Positions 1 through 6,523 of a DNA stretch of 8,912 bases are shown in pieces. The stretch is from an uncultured Caryophanales bacterium (GTDB taxonomy: Bacteria > Bacillota_I > Bacilli_A > Acholeplasmatales > Anaeroplasmataceae), in assembly GCA_937885165.1 (NCBI GenBank), contig CAKZZJ010000159.1:1-8912 (forward strand). The letters run 5' to 3'. The notes below the pieces were generated by a model, which was given only the letters and a program-made list of their open reading frames with translations, made no database searches and had not been told where the DNA came from. The position numbers and the translations under genes were made by a program. Positions within the stretch are counted from its first letter, which is position 1. The number at the start of each line of letters is the position of its first letter.

Positions 1-12
1 GTTCACATCAAA

Positions 13-31
13 TATAGGGTTCAAACCTATA
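13..31. repeat. 19-bp near-perfect palindrome
   Basis: The arms TATAGG (13-18) and CCTATA (26-31) pair perfectly around GTTCAAA, and the centre is itself almost symmetric (TT-C-AA). It lies beyond the tRNA-Cys terminator. It may belong to a gene or control region to the left of the window. It is not followed by a clear T-run on either strand, so it does not look like a terminator, and an operator is possible. The GTTCAAAC stretch resembles a tRNA T-loop, but no T-stem and acceptor end can be folded around it. Confidence 0.35.
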
Positions 32-39
32 CCTTGAAT

Positions 40-69
40 AAAAAAGGCCTGAAACTTTCGTATCAAACC
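40..69 (-). terminator. Rho-independent terminator of tRNA-Cys
   Basis: Read on the minus strand, GGTTTGA (69-63) pairs with TCAGGCC (52-46) through seven pairs, two of them G-U. After a one-by-one U-U mismatch the helix continues with AC/GU closed by a GAAA tetraloop. Six T residues (45-40) follow at once. It starts about 14 bases past the CCA end of tRNA-Cys, which suits a single-tRNA transcription unit. Confidence 0.7.
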
Positions 70-82
70 TGTTCTACTATAA

Positions 83-156
83 TGGAGGCCCCGACCGGAT
101 TTGAACCAGCGATCAGGCAGTTGCAGTGCCGTGCCTTACCACTTGGCTACAGGGCC
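83..156 (-). tRNA. tRNA-Cys (anticodon GCA)
   Basis: The reverse strand folds into a complete 74-nt cloverleaf. The acceptor stem is GGCCCTG with CGGGGCC (one G-U). The D-arm is GCC/GGC with the AAGTGGTAA loop, and the anticodon loop is CTGCAAC with anticodon GCA at 122-124. The T-arm has the loop TTCAAAT. The base before the CCA end is U, the discriminator expected for tRNA-Cys and a main identity element for cysteinyl-tRNA synthetase. The CCA end is encoded (83-85). The outermost anticodon-stem pair (C-U) is a mismatch and the T-stem has G-U pairs, both tolerable. It stands alone, with its own promoter and terminator. Confidence 0.97.
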
Positions 157-174
157 ATATTTCGTGCAGTTGAT

Positions 175-203
175 ATTATAACAAAACAAATAATTAAAGT
201 CAA
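175..203 (-). promoter_or_regulatory. Sigma-A promoter of tRNA-Cys
   Basis: On the minus strand there is a -35 box TTGACT (203-198), a spacer of exactly 17 bases and a perfect -10 box TATAAT (180-175). Transcription should start near 168, leaving a leader of only about a dozen bases before the mature tRNA 5' end at 156. The strength fits a stable RNA gene. Confidence 0.85.
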
Positions 204-205
204 CG

Positions 206-234
206 TTGAATTAAAAAAATAATCGTAATATAAT
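206..234 (+). promoter_or_regulatory. Sigma-A promoter of the DUF1846 gene
   Basis: TTGAAT (206-211), a 17-base spacer and TATAAT (229-234) put the start of transcription near 241, giving a leader of about 25 bases. Its -35 box is separated by only two bases from the -35 box of the divergent tRNA-Cys promoter. The perfect 8-bp palindrome CAACGTTG (201-208) spans the junction. Confidence 0.8.
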
Positions 235-250
235 TTAAGTGTTTATATAT

Positions 251-261
251 AAGGTTGGTGA
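251..261 (+). promoter_or_regulatory. Shine-Dalgarno site deciding the DUF1846 start
   Basis: AAGGTTGGTGA contains AAGG and GGTGA, two pieces complementary to the 16S rRNA tail, with GGTGA ending four bases before ATG 266. The upstream GTG at 239 in the same frame has no such site and sits next to the predicted transcription start, so it is not the start codon. Confidence 0.7.
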
Positions 262-265
262 TAAA

Positions 266-1741
266 ATGGTTTTTAATCTCGAAAAATATTTAAAATTACA
301 GTCTGATAAAATATTAGATAGAGTAAAAATGTTTGGTGATAAACTATACCTTGAATTCGGTGGTAAACTATTTGATGACTATCATGCATCAAGAGTATTG
401 CCAGGTTTTTTACCTGATACCAAATTAAAGCTTCTTTTGACACTAAAAGATGATGTAGAAATACTTCTTGTAATAAATTCAAGAGATATACAAAATAATA
501 AAATAAGAGGAGATACAGGTATAAATTATCAGTCTGAAGTATTAAGATTAATTGATGCTTATAGGGCAGCAGGTTTATATTGTCCTTCTGTTTGTATAAC
601 TCAGTATGAGGCCTTACCTCAGGTTGATTCATTCATTAGAAAATTAAAAAATTCCAATATAAAAACATTTTTACATTATGAAATAGAAGGTTATCCGCAC
701 AATGTAGAATATATATTAAGTCAGGATGGCTTTGGTAAAAATGAATATATAACTACCACCAAAAAAATTGTAGTTGTTACTGCACCAGGACCTGGTTCTG
801 GTAAAATGGCAACATGCTTATCCCAATTATATCATGAAAATTTAAGGGGTATTAAAGCAGGCTATGCCAAATATGAAACCTTCCCAATCTGGAATTTACC
901 CTTAAACCATCCAGTAAATTTCGCATATGAGGCTGCGACAATAGATTTAAATGATGTTAATATGATTGATCCTTATCATCTAGAGGCCTATAATATTTTA
1001 GCTACTAATTATAACAGGGATGTTGAGATATTCCCAGTATTAAAATCAATGTTCGAAGCTATTTATAATAATTCTATTTATAAATCACCAACAGATATGG
1101 GTGTTAATATGGCAGGCTTTTCAATTGAAGATGATGAAGGTGCTAAAAATGCATCATGTGATGAAATAATAAGAAGATATTATAATTCATTAATTGATTT
1201 AAGAAATGGTAAAATAACAAATGAAGCTGTAGATAAAATACGCATTATCATGCGTAAATTAAATATATCTGAAAATAACAGATTATGTGTCATTAAAGCA
1301 AGAGAAAAGAAAGAACTTTCAAATACAGTATCTATGGCTATGGAATTAAATGATAAAAGAATCATTCAGGCAAAGACATCAGATTTATTATCCGCTCCTG
1401 CCGCTTTAATTCTAAATGCATTAAAGGCACTTGCAGGCATTGATGATTCACTAATGCTGATATCACATTCAATAATTGAACCTATCAGCAAAATGAAAAT
1501 TAATGATTTAGGAAATAAAAATCCAAGACTACATATAGATGAAACATTAATCGCCTTAACTATTTCAGCTATGACTAATCCACTTGCTGAACTTGCAATG
1601 TCAAAATTATCACTTTTAAGGGGATGTCAGGCTCATTCTACTGCCATACTTGCTGAAATAGACAAAAATGTATTTAAAAAATTAGGTATCGATGTGACAT
1701 GCGATCCATATGTACACGCACATAAATTATATACAAAATAA
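266..1741 (+). CDS. DUF1846 (UPF0371) family protein
   Basis: The 491-residue product is recognised as a full-length DUF1846/UPF0371 protein, a conserved Bacillota family of unknown biochemical role that is usually about 490-500 residues long. Visible landmarks are a glycine- and proline-rich loop APGPGSGK (173-180) after a hydrophobic strand, resembling a nucleotide-binding loop; the segment RGDTGINYQSEVLRLID (81-97); PLNHPVNFAYEAATIDL (212-228); and the C-terminal RGCQAHSTAIL (452-462). No signal peptide or membrane segment is seen, so it should be cytoplasmic. The ATG at 266 is chosen over an in-frame GTG at 239 because of the ribosome-binding site before it. It is a single-gene unit with its own promoter and a strong terminator. 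The loop suggests phosphate or nucleotide binding, but that is inference. Confidence 0.93.
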   Translation: MVFNLEKYLKLQSDKILDRVKMFGDKLYLEFGGKLFDDYHASRVLPGFLPDTKLKLLLTLKDDVEILLVINSRDIQNNKIRGDTGINYQSEVLRLIDAYRAAGLYCPSVCITQYEALPQVDSFIRKLKNSNIKTFLHYEIEGYPHNVEYILSQDGFGKNEYITTTKKIVVVTAPGPGSGKMATCLSQLYHENLRGIKAGYAKYETFPIWNLPLNHPVNFAYEAATIDLNDVNMIDPYHLEAYNILATNYNRDVEIFPVLKSMFEAIYNNSIYKSPTDMGVNMAGFSIEDDEGAKNASCDEIIRRYYNSLIDLRNGKITNEAVDKIRIIMRKLNISENNRLCVIKAREKKELSNTVSMAMELNDKRIIQAKTSDLLSAPAALILNALKALAGIDDSLMLISHSIIEPISKMKINDLGNKNPRLHIDETLIALTISAMTNPLAELAMSKLSLLRGCQAHSTAILAEIDKNVFKKLGIDVTCDPYVHAHKLYTK

Positions 1742-1772
1742 AGACTGAGATGCAAATCTCAGTCTTTATTTT
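1735..1772. terminator. Bidirectional terminator between convergent genes
   Basis: The arms at 1735-1751 and 1756-1772 are perfectly complementary over 17 bp around a GCAA loop (TTGC on the other strand). A GC-richer core GACTGAGAT is flanked by A-run and T-run on each strand, so it can terminate from both sides. It contains the stop codon of the DUF1846 gene (1739-1741) and the stop codon of the opposing membrane protein gene (1766-1768). The flanking A/T runs of the stem therefore encode the last residues of both proteins. Confidence 0.93.
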
Positions 1773-3754
1773 ATCTTCATTTTATTTTTCTTATTTTCAT
1801 ATATTATATCAAATCCATAAAATAAAATCATAAATGTGAAAGCTGATTTATTTAAAATTTGCCCTAGATTTTGTAAATTAGTACCTTCATATGTAAAACT
1901 TACTTTATAATTCCCGCTATCTAATCTAAATGATATTAGCGAATCTATATCAAGTACTATAGCATTTGTTATTTCATTATTATCTAAATTCAATACTTCT
2001 ATTTTATATCCAGGGTAATAAAATAATGGCATCTCTATCAATGATGATTCATCAAGACTGATATTTAAGATATAATCCGGTGCTCTTCTTCTTACAACTT
2101 CTATATTTCCATCACCTTCTAATATTACTGGGTCAATCTTATATGGGTTTTTACCTATGTACCAGTCTACTTCAGTTTGAATCTTATTATGGATTGATTT
2201 TTCATAATCAGATTTATAACTATAATTATAATAAAATGATTTAGGTAAATATTCTAAATTAGCACCAACTGACATTGGTCTTTCATAAATTGTTTCATCA
2301 ACAACAAAAAGCCAGCTATCTGAATTATCATGAACAGTTCTTTTTTCAACAAGAGGTTGAGATACAACTATCATAAATGATGCTAAAAAAACAGATACAG
2401 GTATTAAGAAATTATGTCTAGATGTAAAATATGCGATAAATATAGCACTGAAAAATGAAAAATAAGCCCATAATCTCCACGGAAACTGAATATTTAAAAA
2501 TATCTTAGGTATTATTTCCCATATAAATGAAAAACATATCATCAATAATGTAATAACTATAAGAACATATATGGCAATACCAAATCTATTTTCTTTTTCA
2601 TTATTCTTTTTATTAAATAATAATGATAATAAAAATAAAATAATAAAAACTACAGATGCCAATATTAATTCAAATCTTCTTACAAATATTCCCGCAAGAA
2701 CCGCAAAAAATAATAAAGGAAAAATGAAATAATATTTTTTATGACATATTTTTTTTGAAATAAATGATACTAAATATGTCAATGTAACAAGAGATATAAA
2801 AAATATGATTTCAAATATCAGGCTTGATTCTTTAATTTCATCTATATTCCATCCTGAAAGCCATTTATAATTTAAAAAGCCAGAATAATTCATAAAATCA
2901 AAGCGGTTTGTTACATAACTTCTACTTGTCCACATTCTATCGCTATCGCTTACATTATAATAATCTAAAGATAACAATTCAAATGATGATAATAATACAA
3001 TTGATGCGAAAGATAAAACAATAATAATAGTTATAACTGAATATATAATTGTTCTTTTGTCATGGATTATTAATTTAAATATTTTATCAATATAAAATAA
3101 TAAGAAAATAAAACCAAATAAAAACCCGAATAAAGCAGTTATATTATGAGATAAATATAGTCCTGTTGCCCCAATAATAATTTCTATAAATGGCTTTATT
3201 TCGCATTTTTTTAAATTTACAAATTCATATAGACCCAAGAAAAATATCGGAATAAACATAAATGAATATGCTTCAGCATAAGCAATTCTACATATCGCAT
3301 CGAATAATCTATATGGATAAAAAATAAAAAATGATGCAGAAACTAAAGCGATAAATCTGTTCTTTGATATTTTATGTGCAAAAATATATAATACTAATCC
3401 ACTTATTAATACAGATATAAAGTAATTGATTTTAAATGACAATATGATATTACCATTTAATATTAGCGCTAATAGAGCACACATTGTATGAGAAAGTGGC
3501 GAATAAAACAATACTTTTGCTATACCATACCCAGATGCTAAATTCGCACTTATCGAACTATGGTATCCTTCTTTTAGTTCTGTATATAAATCCAGTACTG
3601 CTGAATAATGAAATGCATAATCATCACCAAGCGGATATCCTTCATAAAATAATGGATAAATAGATATAATACTGAAAATAATTATTATAAAATAAGGAAT
3701 TAATTTAAATATTAAATTGTCTTTAATTTGATATTTATTAATTGCTAGTTCCAT
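1766..3754 (-). CDS. PTPS-related polytopic membrane protein (GT-C-like glycosyltransferase candidate)
   Basis: The 662-residue integral membrane protein has about a dozen hydrophobic segments (for example 17-35, 110-127, 135-147, 163-176, 208-222, 236-256, 311-332, 342-356, 363-380, 393-411, 428-463) and a soluble C-terminal part (about 470-635) before a last segment at 636-650. It fits the family named '6-pyruvoyl-tetrahydropterin synthase related' (PF10131), a misleading name since no pterin chemistry is expected. Matching landmarks are an acidic GDD (43-45) in the first outer loop, as in GT-C lipid-phosphate-sugar-dependent glycosyltransferases; RIAYAEAYSF (156-165); LSHN (201-204); and QFPWRLW (423-429). 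It likely transfers sugars onto an envelope glycan or lipid outside the membrane. Donor and acceptor are unknown and no glycan genes flank it. It has a weak AGGT site seven bases before the ATG and a very short leader. Confidence 0.75.
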   Translation of the reverse strand: MELAINKYQIKDNLIFKLIPYFIIIIFSIISIYPLFYEGYPLGDDYAFHYSAVLDLYTELKEGYHSSISANLASGYGIAKVLFYSPLSHTMCALLALILNGNIILSFKINYFISVLISGLVLYIFAHKISKNRFIALVSASFFIFYPYRLFDAICRIAYAEAYSFMFIPIFFLGLYEFVNLKKCEIKPFIEIIIGATGLYLSHNITALFGFLFGFIFLLFYIDKIFKLIIHDKRTIIYSVITIIIVLSFASIVLLSSFELLSLDYYNVSDSDRMWTSRSYVTNRFDFMNYSGFLNYKWLSGWNIDEIKESSLIFEIIFFISLVTLTYLVSFISKKICHKKYYFIFPLLFFAVLAGIFVRRFELILASVVFIILFLLSLLFNKKNNEKENRFGIAIYVLIVITLLMICFSFIWEIIPKIFLNIQFPWRLWAYFSFFSAIFIAYFTSRHNFLIPVSVFLASFMIVVSQPLVEKRTVHDNSDSWLFVVDETIYERPMSVGANLEYLPKSFYYNYSYKSDYEKSIHNKIQTEVDWYIGKNPYKIDPVILEGDGNIEVVRRRAPDYILNISLDESSLIEMPLFYYPGYKIEVLNLDNNEITNAIVLDIDSLISFRLDSGNYKVSFTYEGTNLQNLGQILNKSAFTFMILFYGFDIIYENKKNKMKIK

Positions 3755-3772
3755 ATAATTTACCTAGTCAAG

Positions 3773-3781
3773 ATTATAACA
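3773..3781 (-). promoter_or_regulatory. Extended -10 promoter of the membrane protein gene
   Basis: The minus strand reads TGTTATAAT (3781-3773), a perfect -10 box with the TG extension. No good -35 lies 17 bases upstream (TTTTAA at 3801-3796). Transcription would start near 3766, only about 12 bases before the ATG, so the leader holds little more than the AGGT ribosome-binding site. Confidence 0.55.
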
Positions 3782-3815
3782 TATGTAGATATAATTTAAA
3801 AGTTTTTACAAATAA

Positions 3816-3842
3816 TTAGCACTCTACTATTGACAGTGCCAA
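3816..3842 (+). promoter_or_regulatory. CIRCE operator (HrcA binding site)
   Basis: TTAGCACTC (3816-3824), nine bases, then CAGTGCCAA (3834-3842). The CIRCE consensus is TTAGCACTC-N9-GAGTGCTAA, so the left arm is perfect and the right arm matches 7 of 9, with exact spacing. HrcA bound here would cover the clpB -35 box and block RNA polymerase until heat or misfolded protein inactivates it. The divergent membrane protein gene starts about 60 bases away and may be affected less. Confidence 0.9.
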
Positions 3843-3858
3843 TTTAATGGATTATAAT
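3830..3858 (+). promoter_or_regulatory. Consensus sigma-A promoter of clpB
   Basis: TTGACA (3830-3835), a 17-base spacer and TATAAT (3853-3858) form a perfect consensus promoter. The -35 box lies in the spacer and first bases of the right arm of CIRCE. Transcription should begin near 3865. The in-frame ATG at 3847 is upstream of the -10 box and so cannot be in the message. Confidence 0.9.
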
Positions 3859-3870
3859 TATGTTGTAAAA

Positions 3871-3880
3871 AAGGTGGTGA
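3871..3880 (+). promoter_or_regulatory. Shine-Dalgarno site deciding the clpB start
   Basis: AAGGTGGTGA lies five bases before ATG 3886 and is strongly complementary to the 16S rRNA tail. With the promoter position, it fixes the start at 3886 rather than 3847. Confidence 0.85.
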
Positions 3881-3885
3881 ATATT

Positions 3886-6003
3886 ATGCAATATCAAAAT
3901 GAAAACAACGAAAATGTATTAGAAAAATACGGACGTAATATAGTAGCTCTTGCCAAGGAGGGCAAAATTGAACCAGTAATTGGCAGAGATGAAGAAATAA
4001 GAAGGATTATTAAGATTCTATCTCGTAAAACTAAAAATAATCCAGTTTTAATTGGTGAACCAGGTGTTGGTAAAACAGCTATAATTGAAGGACTTGCTAG
4101 AAGAATTGTTGCCAATGACGTTCCTTCTTCTTTAAAGGATAAAGAGATATTCGAGCTTGATATGGGAGCGCTTATTGCTGGAGCTAAATTCCGTGGCGAA
4201 TTTGAAGAAAGGCTAAAAGCTGTACTTAACAAAGTCAAGGAATCTGATGGGAATATAATCATGTTTATTGATGAGATTCATCTTATTGTCGGTGCCGGTA
4301 AATCTGATGGCGCACTTGATGCATCAAATATGTTAAAACCAATGCTAGCTAGAGGTGAACTACATTGTATCGGTGCTACTACTTTAAAAGAATATAGAGA
4401 ATATATCGAAAAAGATACAGCACTTGAAAGAAGATTCCAAAAAGTTTTAGTATCAGAACCTACAGTTGAAGATACAATTTCTATTTTAAGGGGTATTAAA
4501 GAACGTTTTGAGCTTCACCATGGTGTAACTATCTTAGATAGCGCTATTGTTTCTGCTGCTACTCTTTCAAACAGATATATAACAGATAGATTCTTACCTG
4601 ATAAAGCGATTGATTTAATTGATGAAGCATGTGCTTCATGTCGTATGGAGATTGATTCAAAGCCAGCTGAACTTGATGATTTAGATCGTCGTATTACTCA
4701 ACTTAGAATTGAAGCTATGGCCTTAAAGAAGGAATCCGATTTAATTTCCAAGAAAAGACTTGAAGAAATTAATAAAGAATTAATTGAACTTGATAAAAAA
4801 GATAAAGAATTAAATATTAAATGGGAAAATGAAAAGAAAGAAATATCAGAATATAAAGCTTTAAAAGTTCAATTAGATGACTTAAAATTCAAGTTAGAAA
4901 AAGCTTTTAATGAAGGAAATTATCAATATGCATCAGAACTTCAATATGCAAAAATTCCCCAAATTGAAGAAAAAATAAGGATGTATCAAGAAAAAGAAAA
5001 AGATGATCATTTAATTACTGAAACAGTTAATGAAGAAGCTATAGCTGAAGTAATATCTAAATGGACTAATATCCCTATTTCTAAACTTATGGAAGGCGAA
5101 AAAGATAAAATCTTGCGCCTCGAAGAAAATTTGTCAAAAAGAGTTATCGGTCAAGATGAGGCAGTTAAGCTTGTAAGTGATGCAATATTACGTCAAAGAG
5201 CTGGAATTAAAGATGAAAATAAGCCAATAGGCTCATTCCTATTCTTAGGTCCTACAGGGGTAGGTAAGACTGAACTTGCGAAAGCTCTAGCTGATAATTT
5301 ATTCGATAGTGAATCTCATATCGTAAGACTTGATATGAGTGAATATATGGAACAATATTCTGTATCAAAATTAATTGGTTCTGCCCCAGGATATGTAGGG
5401 TATGAAGAAGGCGGACATCTAACTGAAAAAGTTAGAAGAAACCCTTATTCTATTGTCTTATTTGACGAAATAGAAAAAGCCCACCACGATGTATTTAATA
5501 TCTTACTACAAATATTAGATGATGGTAGACTTACAGATTCACAAGGTAGAACTGTAGATTTCAAAAATACAATTATTATTATGACATCAAATATCGGAAG
5601 CGAGATTCTACTTGAAGATGATTCAAAAGATAAATCTGAAAAGATTAATCAATTATTAAAATCATATTTTAAGCCAGAATTCTTAAATAGAATTGATGAA
5701 ATAATTACTTTTAATCCATTAAATGAAGAAATCTTATATAAGATAGTATCTAAGATTTTAAAAGAATTAGATATGAGATTAATTAATTTAGAAATCAATA
5801 TCTATTTTGCTGATTCACTAAAAAAATATATCCTAGATAATTCATATAATCCTGAATTTGGTGCGAGACCAGTAAAAAGATATATAACTAAATATATAGA
5901 AACATTGATTGCATCTAAAATATTAAGAAATGAAATAAAACCAAATATTGAATATATTATGGATGCAGTAAATGGTGAAATAAGGATATTTGAAAAGAAA
6001 TAA
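3886..6003 (+). CDS. clpB: ClpB disaggregase lacking the N-terminal domain
   Basis: The 705-residue Hsp100 ATPase has two AAA+ modules. Module 1 shows Walker A GEPGVGKT (57-64), pore loop KFRG (101-104), Walker B FIDE (127-130) and arginine fingers ERRF (181-184). The ClpB-type coiled-coil middle domain spans about 255-375 (IDSKPAELDDLDRRI; ELQYAKIPQIEEKI). Module 2 shows Walker A GPTGVGKT (455-462), pore loop GYVGYEEGG (502-510), Walker B LFDE (525-528), sensor 1 TSN (567-569) and sensor 2 GARPVKR (659-665). No ClpP-binding IGF/IGL loop is seen, so it is a disaggregase working with DnaK, not a protease subunit. Typical ClpB is about 860 residues. Here the roughly 150-residue N-domain is absent, and a CIRCE-controlled promoter sits directly upstream. 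Mycoplasma ClpB proteins are similarly short. Both ATPase sites look active. Confidence 0.96.
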   Translation: MQYQNENNENVLEKYGRNIVALAKEGKIEPVIGRDEEIRRIIKILSRKTKNNPVLIGEPGVGKTAIIEGLARRIVANDVPSSLKDKEIFELDMGALIAGAKFRGEFEERLKAVLNKVKESDGNIIMFIDEIHLIVGAGKSDGALDASNMLKPMLARGELHCIGATTLKEYREYIEKDTALERRFQKVLVSEPTVEDTISILRGIKERFELHHGVTILDSAIVSAATLSNRYITDRFLPDKAIDLIDEACASCRMEIDSKPAELDDLDRRITQLRIEAMALKKESDLISKKRLEEINKELIELDKKDKELNIKWENEKKEISEYKALKVQLDDLKFKLEKAFNEGNYQYASELQYAKIPQIEEKIRMYQEKEKDDHLITETVNEEAIAEVISKWTNIPISKLMEGEKDKILRLEENLSKRVIGQDEAVKLVSDAILRQRAGIKDENKPIGSFLFLGPTGVGKTELAKALADNLFDSESHIVRLDMSEYMEQYSVSKLIGSAPGYVGYEEGGHLTEKVRRNPYSIVLFDEIEKAHHDVFNILLQILDDGRLTDSQGRTVDFKNTIIIMTSNIGSEILLEDDSKDKSEKINQLLKSYFKPEFLNRIDEIITFNPLNEEILYKIVSKILKELDMRLINLEINIYFADSLKKYILDNSYNPEFGARPVKRYITKYIETLIASKILRNEIKPNIEYIMDAVNGEIRIFEKK

Positions 6004-6008
6004 ACATT

Positions 6009-6034
6009 TGCCATACTTCATGTATGGCATTTTT
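6009..6034 (+). terminator. Rho-independent terminator of clpB
   Basis: TGCCATAC (6009-6016) and GTATGGCA (6022-6029) form an 8-bp stem with a five-base loop, followed by TTTTT. It begins five bases after the clpB stop codon. Confidence 0.9.
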
Positions 6035-6089
6035 CTTTCATTTTTTCAATATCTACTCTATAATATTTTTTGAGGTAAATATTAATTAA

Positions 6090-6135
6090 AAAAATGAACT
6101 CTATTTACTTTTATAAGTTTTTAAAGTTCATTTTT
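6090..6135 (-). terminator. Hairpin ending the ATPase remnant
   Basis: The arms AAAAATGAACT (6090-6100) and AGTTCATTTTT (6125-6135) are perfectly complementary over 11 bp around a 24-base loop that holds a small ACTT-TTAT-AAGT hairpin. On the minus strand the helix starts five bases after the last stop of the ATPase remnant and ends in a T-run, as a terminator would. The A-run on the other side makes it potentially bidirectional. The long loop is unusual for a terminator. Confidence 0.55.
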
Positions 6136-6140
6136 AATTT

Positions 6141-6394
6141 TTATCTAAATAAATCTTCTAATTTCAAACTTATTACAGCTATATCACTATAATTATTATT
6201 CTTTATGCCATAATTTATTTACATATTAATTACATAATTTATATTATTGTTTAATATAGTTTCTAACAAATATGTCTTAACAAATCTTTTTTGCCATATA
6301 CTGCTACAAATTCATTTTTAGGAGAATTATAATATTCTTCTATATATTTAATTTCTTTTTTTCTACCAATAAGATTTTCATAAGAATCAAGCAT
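6141..6394 (-). pseudogene. Remnant of an archaeal-type AAA ATPase gene (PF01637/DUF234-like)
   Basis: A start with a good ribosome-binding site (GGAGG, 6408-6404, nine bases before ATG 6394) opens 43 codons ending at TAG 6263. The protein begins MLDSYENLIGRKKEIKYIEE and reaches FVAVYGKK, the usual N-terminus of these ATPases just before the FVAVYGRRRVGKT P-loop. One base lost in the A-run there (6288-6293) shifts the frame. The other frame then gives RFVKTYLLETILNN, a P-loop whose second glycine has become valine. After a further in-frame stop the same frame reads YGIKNNNYSDIAVISLKLEDLFR before TAA at 6141. That resembles the family's C-terminus (pattern G-x-K-x-N-x-Y-S ... LDDLF). Some 350 or more central residues of a roughly 450-residue protein are missing. 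The gene is dead by deletion, frameshift, stop and P-loop loss. The family assignment is from memory of its conserved ends. Confidence 0.7.
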
Positions 6395-6403
6395 ATTATT
6401 TGT

Positions 6404-6438
6404 CCTCCAAAACTATGTCAAATTAGCCACTTTTGGGG
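6404..6438 (-). promoter_or_regulatory. Leader hairpin that can mask the Shine-Dalgarno
   Basis: On the minus strand CCCCAAAA (6438-6431) can pair with TTTTGG-A-GG (6412-6404) through eight pairs with one bulged A, around an 18-base loop. The 3' arm includes GGAGG, the ribosome-binding site of the ATPase remnant. If transcribed from the promoter in the upstream repeat copy, this RNA would hide the site. The same sequence as DNA could instead be a repressor site. Confidence 0.5.
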
Positions 6439-6447
6439 ATGTAATAC
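6413..6447 (-). repeat. 35-bp direct repeat, copy B
   Basis: Matches copy A at 6498-6532 at 32 of 35 positions with an 85-base period. Weaker similarity continues past 6413 on the minus strand through the Shine-Dalgarno and the ATG (TTTTGGAGGACAAATAATATGC here, ATTTGGGGACACAATATGC in copy A). Confidence 0.85.
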
Positions 6448-6477
6448 AATGTTTTTTATCAAAAAGTATAAAAAAAT

Positions 6478-6506
6478 AGCATATTGTGTCCCCAAATCTA
6501 TGTCAA
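6478..6506 (-). promoter_or_regulatory. Candidate promoter inside repeat copy A
   Basis: The minus strand has a perfect -35 TTGACA (6506-6501), a 17-base spacer and TATGCT (6483-6478), four of six matches to the -10 consensus. A start near 6471 would give the ATPase remnant a leader of about 77 bases that includes the whole copy-B hairpin. The equivalent TTGACA in copy B faces TAATAT, too close to the ATG to serve. Confidence 0.5.
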
Positions 6507-6523
6507 ACAAGCCACTTTTGGGG
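6490..6523 (-). repeat. Inverted repeat within copy A
   Basis: CCCCAAA (6523-6517) and TTTGGGG (6496-6490) are perfectly complementary around 20 bases. It is the counterpart of the copy-B hairpin, but here it lies in the -35/-10 interval of the candidate promoter, as an operator might. The arms differ from those in copy B, yet both copies pair. Confidence 0.6.

Noticed and set aside
13..31. Second tRNA, suggested by GTTCAAAC
   Set aside because: A proper T-stem cannot form in the right register and no acceptor or CCA end follows.
34..222. Open frame with the peptide MEAPTGFEPAIRQLQ on the plus strand
   Set aside because: It is the antisense translation of the tRNA-Cys gene, a common false protein; it also runs through both promoters.
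239..265. GTG start adding nine residues to the DUF1846 protein
   Set aside because: It lies at the predicted transcription start and has no ribosome-binding site, whereas ATG 266 has one.
3847..3885. Upstream in-frame ATG for clpB
   Set aside because: It is upstream of the perfect -10 box, so it is not transcribed; ATG 3886 has a strong Shine-Dalgarno.
3894..4262. 122-codon open frame antisense to clpB
   Set aside because: It is a shadow of the well-conserved first AAA+ module and has no start signals.
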